Assembly: GCA_963920575.1 (NCBI GenBank) | Contig: OY986967.1 | Span: 24,879,648-24,943,647 of the forward strand | Direction: 5' to 3' | Length of the DNA: 64,000 nt | From: Narthecium ossifragum | Taxonomy: Eukaryota; Streptophyta; Magnoliopsida; Dioscoreales; Nartheciaceae | Shown here: positions 56,011 to 64,000 of the stretch, one piece after another | Layout: each line of letters begins with the position of its first letter | How positions within the stretch are numbered: the first letter of the stretch is position 1 | Position numbers and translations under genes: made by a program | Notes under the pieces: generated by a model | Told to the model about the DNA's origin: nothing | Databases searched by the model: none | The model's input: the letters and a program-made list of their open reading frames with translations, nothing else

Positions 56011-57115
56011 CGGAAACTTCTCCGTGACCATTGGGCTAGCTATCCAATCGATGCAGGTACGTTTGGAGCCGACGTAGTCATCAATATTGTCGATGTAATC
56101 ATCATCCTCGTCGACGCCGCCATTGTGAGGCCCGCTGGGTCTACCGTGGGACAAGATGCCTGCGCCTGGAGGGCGAGGCTGAGTCTAGTAGCTGGGTAAG
56201 CAATCCCACAACGCCTGGGGTATGGTCCGGGGTTTGATATATGTATATAGTAAGCCCTTAATAGACACATCGCGTTTTAAAGCCGTGCTGGCAGTGATCC
56301 GCAGAAAAACTCCAGTGTTAAGCGTGCTTGGGCTGGAGTAGATTTGGGAGGGGTGACCTCCCGGGAAGTCCGATCGATCGGTGGGTTTATCGATCGATCG
56401 GCTGCGGTGAGCCAAAAGCGGACAATATTGTGTCAGGTGTGGCACTCGGGTGGATCCTGGTCGGACCGGGAGCCCGCGGGCCGGGGCCCAATGGAGGGCC
56501 GGGGTGTTACAGCCATCATCCTCGTCGACGCCGCCGTCGTCGAAGTCATCGATGTCAAGGGAGATATTGTCGTTGTCACCGGTGACAACGCCACTTTTGT
56601 CGACGTCGTTGATGGTGCTGTCGTCTCCAACATTGTCGATGCTACCATTGTCGACACCATTGATGGATGCATTTTTGGTTTGCTGCCCCCCGAGCTCGAG
56701 ATGATCCTCTATCACAAGTTTTGGATCTGCTTCCATGATGATGACCATCTCCTCTGTTGACTGTGGTGGCTCCTCCGGGACGAGCAACTCTATTTGGGTT
56801 ATGGTTACTGCTTGAGAAATTTGGTCAGAGAGGTTTTGCTGAGCTTTTATCAGCTTCAATCGTCGTTGGGAATGATAGGTCGCGGCCATTAATTCAAGCT
56901 GATTTGTTACCTTTCTGATTCCTTCCAGGGCGTCCTTCCAAATTTCCTCCAGTTCCTTATCTTGAGGGTGGGGTGCATCGCTACCTAAGGTCTCCGAGGC
57001 TAATGGTAAATCCATCGGATTTTGAGAGGACGAACCGTCTGGTTCATATCGATCCTGAGGATCAATGATGGTAGACTTAAGTGGCATTTTTGGCCTCCCA
57101 CTGTGGTCGCCAAAT
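56010..57115 (-). pseudogene. Tat-like LTR element leader/gag-region ORF, split by Cassandra LTR
   Basis: Just inside the LTR on the minus strand is a primer site ATTTGGCGACCACAGTGGGA (57115-57096), the TGGCGAC-type site of plant Tat/Ogre elements. The ORF begins at ATG 57087 (MPLKSTIIDPQDRYEPDG). It contains a coiled-coil-prone stretch (ELEEIWKDALEGIRKVTNQL) and an Asp-rich repeat zone (DNISLDIDDFDDGGVDEDDG). After the Cassandra LTR the Asp-rich frame resumes (YIDNIDDYVGSKR, IASPMVTEKFPFDPGG). No pol or left LTR found; the left boundary is unknown. Confidence 0.55.
56124..56511 (+). mobile_element. Cassandra-type TRIM solo LTR with 5S rRNA-like region
   Basis: Perfect 5 bp TSD GCCAT (56119-56123 and 56512-56516). 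Starts TGTGAGGCCCGCTGGG and ends GGCCGGGGTGTTACA. At 56308-56371 it carries 5S rRNA-like sequence: TTAAGCGTGCTTGGGC (A box) and GGGTGACCTCCCGGGAAGTC (C box region). This is the defining feature of Cassandra TRIMs, where it can act as a pol III promoter. Two GATCGATCGG palindromes follow (56371-56400). Inserted in the leader ORF of the Tat-like element. Confidence 0.85.
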
Positions 57116-57753
57116 TGTTACCTGAAAAAAACAAGGGAACATGAAAAAAACGCCGACGACGGGCGCGTGGTCGCCATGCACTTGAGGCGTGCCAACCGTT
57201 GCGCAGGGATGGGATCAAAAGGGTGGTGGATTCTGCCGTGCCTCAACTAAGAGGACTTTTGGGATTCTAGCTCTAAGTCTACGTTATGAATATGGCTACT
57301 CCTATGGATGGTCGGAGGTTACTCCTACTCCTAGGCGGGTTAATGGCTACTCCTAGGTAGAAAGAGGACTGTTACACTACTCCTAGGTAGAAGAAGAACC
57401 GACTATGCTACTCTAGGTAGAAGATGAATGGTACACTACTCTAGGTAGAAGATGAACAGTAGGAAAAAATAAGAAGCATTCATTGATAGATGTGTTCGGG
57501 TCCCTTTTCTTTCTTCTACAAGACATTTATACAAATTGCTCAAGAGCAACTTCCCATGATCTCTAATGGTTAGCCCATGATTTGGTGGTTGTAGCCCATT
57601 TTGCTCCCCATGATCTCCATGATTGCCGACGGTTGCTCTCCACGTCGCCCACCATTAACTCCTATTATTGCTCCATCCCGATTGAGACCCTCTCGGTGTT
57701 GATTTTGACCTTCTCCTTTGACCCTCGGAATATGCCAAATTTTGGCGGTAACA
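57116..57753 (-). repeat. 5' LTR of Tat-like element
   Basis: Plus-strand ends TGTTACCTG ... GGCGGTAACA, 638 bp, TG/CA with extended TGTTACC inversion. It borders the TGGCGAC-type primer site. Interior has four to five variants of 'ctactcctaggtagaag' (57295-57450). The partner LTR is not found in the window. Confidence 0.68.
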
Positions 57754-57909
57754 CTCTATAGTCGGCATTGGCATTGGCACATAGTTGTGCCTTGGTATCA
57801 ACCAGCAAGGGCCGGTGCAGTACTAGATTAGTTGAATCTCGCTGTGCAGGTATTTGTGCTGAAATTTCACGATACATTACTTGTTTCTATATTCTTACTC
57901 CAATCTGTA

Positions 57910-58186
57910 GACACATCAGGCCTTGTTCCACATTATCTACTGATCCTTCTGAGGGCGTGAATGAAGCTGATAAGTTGGAGAATGAAGAGCATCGACCTGA
58001 TTATGATGATTACCTCACACCGGCTGAAAGGTGGTACATAGAACAGAAGGTCAGAAGCAGAACATCAAGCTTCGTCGGAGTGCCAAAACTGCCAACAAAT
58101 CCCATCGCGACAGGATCCAGGACTTCAACCAGTATTTAGCTAATATGAGCGAGCATTATGACATACCTAAAGTTGGTCCTGGTTAA
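57910..58186 (+). pseudogene. FAM32A-like C-terminal exon
   Basis: After an AG (tctgtag) at about 57910 the frame reads [34 protein letters not shown]. With a one-base frame change near 58046 it continues as [20 protein letters not shown] and [10 protein letters not shown] to TAA at 58186. This is the conserved C-terminus of FAM32A, a small nuclear protein family linked to the spliceosome. The N-terminal Lys-rich half is absent; upstream lies the Tat-like LTR. The frameshift suggests a pseudogene. Confidence 0.78.
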
Positions 58187-58494
58187 TTTGGAAGCAATTC
58201 TACCTGCAAGCCGATTGGCTTTCTTATCTAACATCTGGTACTAAAGTTTTGTTGAATAGATTCTGAATGTATGGTGGATCCGAGTATATACTACTCTGGG
58301 AATTTCCATGTATCATGCCCAGGAAAGAATTCCTGCTTTGGAAAATTCACAGATGAGTTCATAGTTATAGATGAGTTCTTATTCTTATGCGTCTTCTTGG
58401 AAAATTCACAGAATTTGGTTGTCTGAACCATTGAGATGCTAACCATCCTCTTTTATCATGATTAAGTAAAATGTCGTGAGCAGAAAGTTCTAGT
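58187..58494. other. 3' flank of FAM32A-like exon
   Basis: A direct repeat 'gatgagttcttattctt / gatgagttcatagttat' and 'ggaaaattcacag' twice (58338, 58399). No gene. Confidence 0.4.
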
Positions 58495-59413
58495 TGTTGG
58501 GGAATCTGAGGGGTCCCGGTGATGTCGGAGATACGCCAGATAAATACGGGGATGTCGCAGCGGAAGAGAAACAACCAAACCACGAAGAAAAAGAAAAAGT
58601 GGAGACAATGATTTACGTGGAAAAACCTACCAGTAACAACTGGAAGGAAAAAAACCACGGACAGCAGAGGAAATCTTCACTATGAAAGAGAGATTACAAA
58701 GCCCAAATCCTAGCAGAGACAAAGAGATCTTTCTCTAAGGTTGCCTACTCTCACACCTCTCACAATCCTCTCAATAACATCTCTACCACGCAAAAAGCAC
58801 TCTATTTATAGCCTCTAATGAATACAAATCCAGATTAGATCTGAGCCGTCGGATTTGTCCATCCAGGAGAGAAAGATCGATCCCACTCAAGGGAAGGATC
58901 GATCCTTGTATGCACGAGATCGATGAATTTCAAAATCCCGAATAAGATCGATCCTACTATATAGGAGCGATCGATCCGTCCCACAAAATCTCAGCATCCC
59001 GAAGAAGAATCGATTCAACCTTGATCTTTACAAACGGGTGCCCTCTGTCTCTTTTGTTTTCAACGTAGGATTGATCCCTCTTTAAGAGACGGATCGATCC
59101 GCTGATAAATTGCAAAGAGCGACCGATCCTTCTCTTAAAGATGGATCGATCCTACTGCTGCTGCCGTCATCTCATGGGAGGAAAAATCAACACTAGTTGT
59201 TCACCTAATCAAGAGATCTGGTTTAGGCTGTTCATTCATCATTACATGGTGTTTTAAACTTTTAATCTCAGATTTCAATTCTTCCATGTTTTACAGGAAG
59301 AGGTTTTATGAAATAATTCTCTGTTTTCAGGGGCTTCGATGATATTGTCTAAAACTTTAGGGGTTTTTATCATAAGGGTATCTTTTCAGGGGTTTTATGA
59401 TATTAACCCAACA
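58495..59413 (-). mobile_element. Solo LTR of the copia family seen at 17971
   Basis: Plus-strand start TGTTGGGGAATCTGAGGGG, which is the inverted 3' end of the 17971 family (CCCCTCAGATCCCCAACA), and end TTAACCCAACA. TATA on the minus strand (TATTTATA, 58803-58810). Flanking pentamers CTAGT and ATACG do not match, so the TSD is lost or the copy arose by inter-element recombination. More diverged from the 17971/27906 LTRs than those are from each other. Confidence 0.8.
58872..59155. repeat. GATCGATC palindrome array in solo copia LTR
   Basis: About six GATCGATC cores including AAGGATCGATCCTT (perfect 14 bp palindrome), plus decayed units such as 'gaccgatcct'. On the minus strand the array begins about 62 bp upstream of the TATA box. 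Confidence 0.83.
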
Positions 59414-60792
59414 ATACGATGCAATATAAAATCACTACTTTTCATTAGCTTAAATCTCCTGACAATTGGCGATGTAGAAAAAATAAGCTAGAGAGACTGG
59501 CATTGCTCAGAACCAGCTTGTACCCTTCAATCAGATCTACCATTATATATGATCCAGCATGTCAAAATTTGGATCCATACCGATCAAAGCTTATTCAATT
59601 CAATCAGCACACATGTGATTCTTTTTCAACTCTATATGCAGGTTAAATCCGTGAACACACTTCCATCAACCATATATGCACTATTTCCTCCTTCCTCCTT
59701 CCTCCTTCCTCCTTCCCTCATTGCAATCTTATTATAGTATAAACTATGGACACACCCCTCACTGAAATAAAGATGAAAGATTTGAGATCTCTCAATGCGA
59801 ATTTAATGGGCTCTGATGGATTCCAATGACCAGAATCGAAGTAGAAAGTCTTCTTTCATGAGATTGCAGAGCTGGATTCCAGCCCATAAAAATAAGGACC
59901 CAACTGAGAGATTGGCACACCAACCATGTGTATTGGATGTTGATGGAAGTGACGTCCTTTGACAACAAGGGAGAATGCTGTGTACTTTGAGAAGGACCAT
60001 TCTAAAGCTCTCAATTTGTTAAGAGACACATCTACTAAGAAAGGAGCATTCCTTGAAGCCCGGAGTTCATGGCTGCCAACCTAAGGATGTGGACCGTTAG
60101 CCAACCAACCGGCCCGGCCGGCCGGCACGTCGATCGACCTGCCGACAGTGATGATACCATTCTTTCATCATACTCTGTGAAGACTGCGGCCAGCCCTCTC
60201 GCTCTCGCCGGAGGATCATGTTAGAAATTATAATCAATTTTTATTTTAAAGATTCAAAAATCGTTTTAACCGTTTCTTTAAGTGAGTGTTTAAAACTGAT
60301 TCTATTTTAGACCGTTAGATCTGATTAAGCACGTTTTGATGAGAAGAAGCATTCTGTAGGATAGCAACTTATCGTGATCTATTAATAACCTTTTGATTGG
60401 TGCGGTTTTTCTCTCTCTCACCGATCTTATGTTTATGCTCTCTTCTCTCGCTTCTCAAACGGAATCTATTTTCTCTTTCTTGGGCATTGAAAGAAGATTG
60501 CTCATCCTCGTTTCGGATCGTGCACTTCAACGAAGTCCTAATCTGGGTTTGTTTTATCGCCATATGAAGATCGTCATTAATCTTGCATGAAAGAGGTGAC
60601 TAATCGTATAGGGATAGCATCCAACGTGACTTAGGGCAGGAATTTATTTGCTTTAGTCTTATCTTGATCTTAATTTCTTAATTTGGTTTTAATCATAATT
60701 CAGATTTCCTATCATAAAGATTTTGTTATATTTCTGTCATAACCTACTTTTCTAGACGAATGGTTTATAATTTCTCTAATATATCATAGGTC
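59414..60792. other. Intergenic, simple repeats
   Basis: (CCTT)n-type microsatellite at 59688-59716 and a GGCC-rich palindromic patch at 60108-60124 (ggcccggccggccggc). No supported gene; the frame at 60393-60590 has no recognisable domain. Confidence 0.4.
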
Positions 60793-61448
60793 TTGTAGAA
60801 TGAAGATGGTGTCGGACTCGACTTGTTAATTTTTTAGAGCCTTGTGACCCGTCCGTTAACCTGTAAATTTATCAACATATTAACGGGTCAACATGTTAAC
60901 ATGTACATATAACTTATTAACATGTTATTAGTATCACATGATTAAATATAAAAGTTTTAAAGTACAATCTAAATGAATTTGAAAATTAGAGAGAGACAGA
61001 GCCAGAGAGAGACCCAGGGTTAGTACTTAGTGTCTTAGACTTTCGTGGTTACAGTTCCAAATTTCTGATGTAAGTTTCAAGTTTCAACTAACTTGAAAAT
61101 TAATTAGATCTTAAATCACCTTAAATCACCGCCCCAAGGGAAAGACCAATGATCACATGTTATGTTATGGCATTACTTTATTTACGTTTAACATGTTATG
61201 TATTGTAATTACATGAGTGACATTATTATTATTATTATTATTATTATATTTATTATTATTATATATATACACACTTGTAAATAGTCTTTATTCTAAACAG
61301 GTAAAACGGGTTACCCGTTAAGCAAAGACTTAAACACCCATTATCCGACCCGGTATTATTGTAAGGTCCGTTTACGACTGCCTTTATGACCCGTCTGTTA
61401 AGGTTCAGATCAAAACGGGTTACCCGACCCCCATTGTACATCCCTACC
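60793..61448. mobile_element. Possible hAT-like non-autonomous element
   Basis: Flanked by a perfect 8 bp repeat CATAGGTC (60785-60792 and 61449-61456). The right end reads ACATCCCTACC, close to the inverted TAGGGATGT end of many plant hAT elements. The left end is decayed. Both subterminal regions carry 'gacccgtc.gttaa', 'aacgggt' words. Contains (ATT)n at 61213-61260. Confidence 0.45.
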
Positions 61449-62382
61449 CATAGGTCTGAACATGAGGTGACGTATTAGACTATAAATATATTAACATTTC
61501 AATTGGGAATGATTAGTGGTCCTGCTTTGACTCAGCCAAGATTTTAATGAATTGTGTTCTCTCAAGTGATTACGTACTAGAGTTGCGAAAAACAATTTGA
61601 CGTAGAAGAATAGATTTCTAAAGAAAATAAGAGTGGAGCTCCGAAAGCGAAATATATACATTATATATTACTATCCTTGCACGTAAAAACTTCCATTAAG
61701 ATCCTTCATAATGTCAATCCCTACTTCCTTTTGAAAACAACTTTTATTAAGAATCACTCTTATTAAAGTTCCATTCTATGCATTTAAAAGTACATGAACA
61801 AGTATTAAACATGCATGCAAGTGACCAAGCATGTCACCATTTCTATTTCCTAAAATTTTCCATGGATCACAATCTCCATAGATGCACTCAACCAACTTAT
61901 TTTAGCCAAAGTGTGCAAAACGTGCACAATGGGGATGATGGGCTTAGTTAGTTTCCCCCCCTCTTTAAGAGAGAAGACCCATCCTATCAATTTAAAGCTT
62001 GTGGAAGTGCTTCCTTTAATTGGATCCTCTAGAGATCAGCTCTCTATAATATAGAAGCGAGGCATATGAGATGTGGCTGAAATGCTTCATTTGATATAAA
62101 ATTCATGGGTTTGGAAAGTAATGGTCTAGCTTATGTTCTATAGGTGGCATATTAGGTATATAGTGTGATGTTTTTAATTGGTTTTTGATTTGGTGTGATT
62201 AATTAATTTAACAACGTACTTTGGACTTAAGACTAAATTTCTGATTTCAAGTAGAACATTGACCAGTGAGGTCACCTCTCTAGAGAGCAAAATTTAATGA
62301 GTTGAGTTGGACATGAGTTGGACATGAGTTGGCTGTTGAGAAGAATCAAAGTTACGTATGATAGAGTTATACAGTAGCGACT

Positions 62383-62423
<41 letters not shown>

Positions 62424-63059
62424 TGGGTGGATTGTGTTTACTGGTCAAAGGCAAACATTATTGACATGGTCCAACGGTATAGGCTTGTACAGTTCAGCTT
62501 TAACGGATCCAGATTCGAAACTCCGAAACATATCAGGTATTAGCACCTGCCGATCCGAAACTAGGCCGAAACAATCGAAATCAATGAAAAGTATATGGTT
62601 TTGGTTCGAAGTTTCCCTTGCAACTTTAGACTCTTTTCATCATGTATCCCATTTTGTTAACCAACCTCCGGTTAATAAAATTGTTGGAACAGTTTGGTAT
62701 CTAGACATTTTTATTCCCCGTTTTAGTATCTAGCGTTTCAATACCATACGATTATGATTCAGTAGACCAACTCCGTCAGAATGGTTGATGAAAAACTGGC
62801 TATGTGACCAGTCATTTAACATCCTAAACCATCACGACCATCTTCACACTGGGTTGGGGTTTGGGACCACTCCACGGGACCAATGCGGGGAAAATTTAAG
62901 GGTTTGAGACCACACCGTGCATAGATTCGGGCTGATCAGAGTGTAATCAGAGTTTCCACCGTCGGTTGGACCGTCAGGTGTCATTTGGTAAGCATACATT
63001 ACCTACATTCATGTATTTTCATCTCCTTATTGAGTTGTCACAAGTGATTTTGATTCCTC
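61449..63059. other. Intergenic, (GA)n microsatellite
   Basis: A (GA)n tract at 62386-62421 and a 'gagttggacat' tandem at 62303-62327. No gene seen. Confidence 0.4.
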
Positions 63060-63430
63060 TAATGGAATATTATTAGTATCGATGATATGGATATGAATTT
63101 TGAAGGCCATCGTTGTGCTGTTTAATCGGTTTTGAATCATCTAATCAAGCTTTTGCATGAATGTTTAGATGGTAGGTCCTTGTTTTGCATTTGATATTCC
63201 TTAGATTGGGGGGTTGTCAATGTGATATGCATTATTCATGTAATGGAATTTTTTTAGGGTCAATGATATGGATATGGATATGGATTTTGTGGACCGTCGT
63301 TGTGTTGTTTAATTGGTTTTGAGTCCTCTAATTGAGCTTTTGCATGAATGTTTAGATGATAGGCCCCTATTTTGCATTTGATATTCCTCATGTTGGGGGT
63401 TCTCAATGTGATGTGTATTGTATAATCCAT
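63060..63430. repeat. ~180 bp tandem duplication
   Basis: Unit 1 (from about 63060, aatggaatattattag...) and unit 2 (from about 63239, aatggaatttttttag...) share long stretches such as 'gcttttgcatgaatgtttag' and 'ttttgcatttgatattcct'. May be intron or UTR sequence of the following transposase. Confidence 0.7.
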
Positions 63431-63541
63431 GTTCTTAATGTCGTATGCATTGTATAAATTGGGGCTATTCCTTAAATTGTTGAGTTGTTTAATCCATGCA
63501 TTGTAAAACTATGTGATGTGTAGTCCTTATGCAGAATATGA

Positions 63542-64000
63542 GTGAGTTTTAATGGTTCTCCACCACGGTGGATATTTCCAACACTCACTAAAGTTTGGTT
63601 ACATAGGGGGGAGGTGGATGTCAATGGTGTTCCCTGCAACCATGCAGTTTCTTGCATATTTGACAGGATGAAAGAGGTTGAAGACTTTGTGAGTCCATGG
63701 CACACAGCTGACATGTACAGACAATGTTATAGGGAATACATTAGACCAACCAATGGTCCAATGTTATGGCTTAGGGCAGTAGGGGATCCTATTTTGCCTC
63801 CTCCCTATAGGAAACAGCCTGGCATGCCAAAGAAGATTAGGAAGAAGCAGCATGATGAACCATCAAGCTGCACAAAGCTGAAGAGAAGAAACACTTATAT
63901 CACATGCACAAATTGTTGGGACTAAGGCCATAATAAGAGGTATTGTAGGAAGCCTTCAAAACCTAAGCCAATACTCAACGCAGTAGGCAGTCAAGCACCA
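63542..64000 (+). pseudogene. Mutator-like (MULE) transposase C-terminus, runs off window
   Basis: The frame contains the end of the SWIM zinc finger (VNGVPCNHAVSCIF), then FVSPWHTADMYRQCYREYIRPTNGP and a Pro/Lys-rich linker (YRKQPGMPKKIRKKQ, LKRRNTYITCTNC). This is the standard MuDR-type C-terminal layout. The terminal CCHC knuckle CTNCWD*GHNKRYC contains an in-frame TAA (63923-63925). The catalytic DDE domain is not seen upstream. Sequence beyond 64000 is unknown. Confidence 0.82.

Noticed and set aside
56308..56371. Genuine 5S rRNA gene
   Set aside because: Only about half of a 5S gene is present, diverged, and enclosed by a TSD-flanked TG...CA LTR; it is the Cassandra motif.

Overview
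This is nuclear DNA of a flowering plant. Three things show this: a tandem cluster of nepenthesin/CND41-type aspartic protease genes, a single-exon RING-H2 gene, and a dense load of plant-type transposons (LTR elements primed by tRNA-Met, a Cassandra TRIM with its 5S-like motif, PIF/Harbinger, hAT, CACTA-like and Mutator-like pieces, and an endogenous florendovirus-like pararetrovirus). I cannot name the species.

Layout. 0-17.2 kb is a family of A1-type aspartic proteases, one long frame per gene, in successive stages of decay. Gene A (112-1480, +) has a frameshift and an altered first active-site tetrad. Gene B (about 6345-2988, -) is cut by three solo LTRs of one family and by a MITE-like insert. 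Gene C (9240-8565, -) is a C-terminal half. Gene D (11666-10332, -) is intact. Gene E (17148-15808, -) is open except for a stop at codon 3. A further relic, F (30390-30860, +), lies beyond the next block.

17.97-30.18 kb is a nest of at least four elements: a gag-only copia element, split by a gag-only gypsy-type element with 2.3 kb LTRs, itself split by a solo LTR. The right copia LTR is split by a hAT-like element carrying a PPR gene fragment. Each insertion except the outermost copia element is bounded by a readable target-site duplication (TSD).

32.95-46.70 kb is one PIF/Tourist-like MITE (TSD TAA) whose TA-rich middle now holds two head-to-tail, broken copies of a florendovirus-like endogenous pararetrovirus. 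Copy 1 is interrupted by a solo LTR of the same family as the one at 23-24.5 kb. Copy 2 is interrupted by a gag-only copia element.

49.46-50.60 kb is the best conserved host gene outside the protease cluster, a RING-H2 E3 ubiquitin ligase. 51.3-52.0 kb is a complex inverted-repeat structure. 54.6-58.2 kb holds GC-rich minisatellite, a short-chain dehydrogenase relic, the 5' part of a Tat-like LTR element hosting a Cassandra solo LTR, and a FAM32A-like exon. 58.5-59.4 kb is another solo copia LTR. The window ends in the C-terminal part of a Mutator-like transposase.

The most striking signal is shared across elements. Several LTR families carry arrays of short perfect palindromes (arms differ, core GATCGATC or GGTCGACC). 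In five LTRs from three families these arrays sit about 60-90 bp upstream of the TATA box. This looks like a recurrent U3 promoter module, or the product of a shared repeat-generating process.
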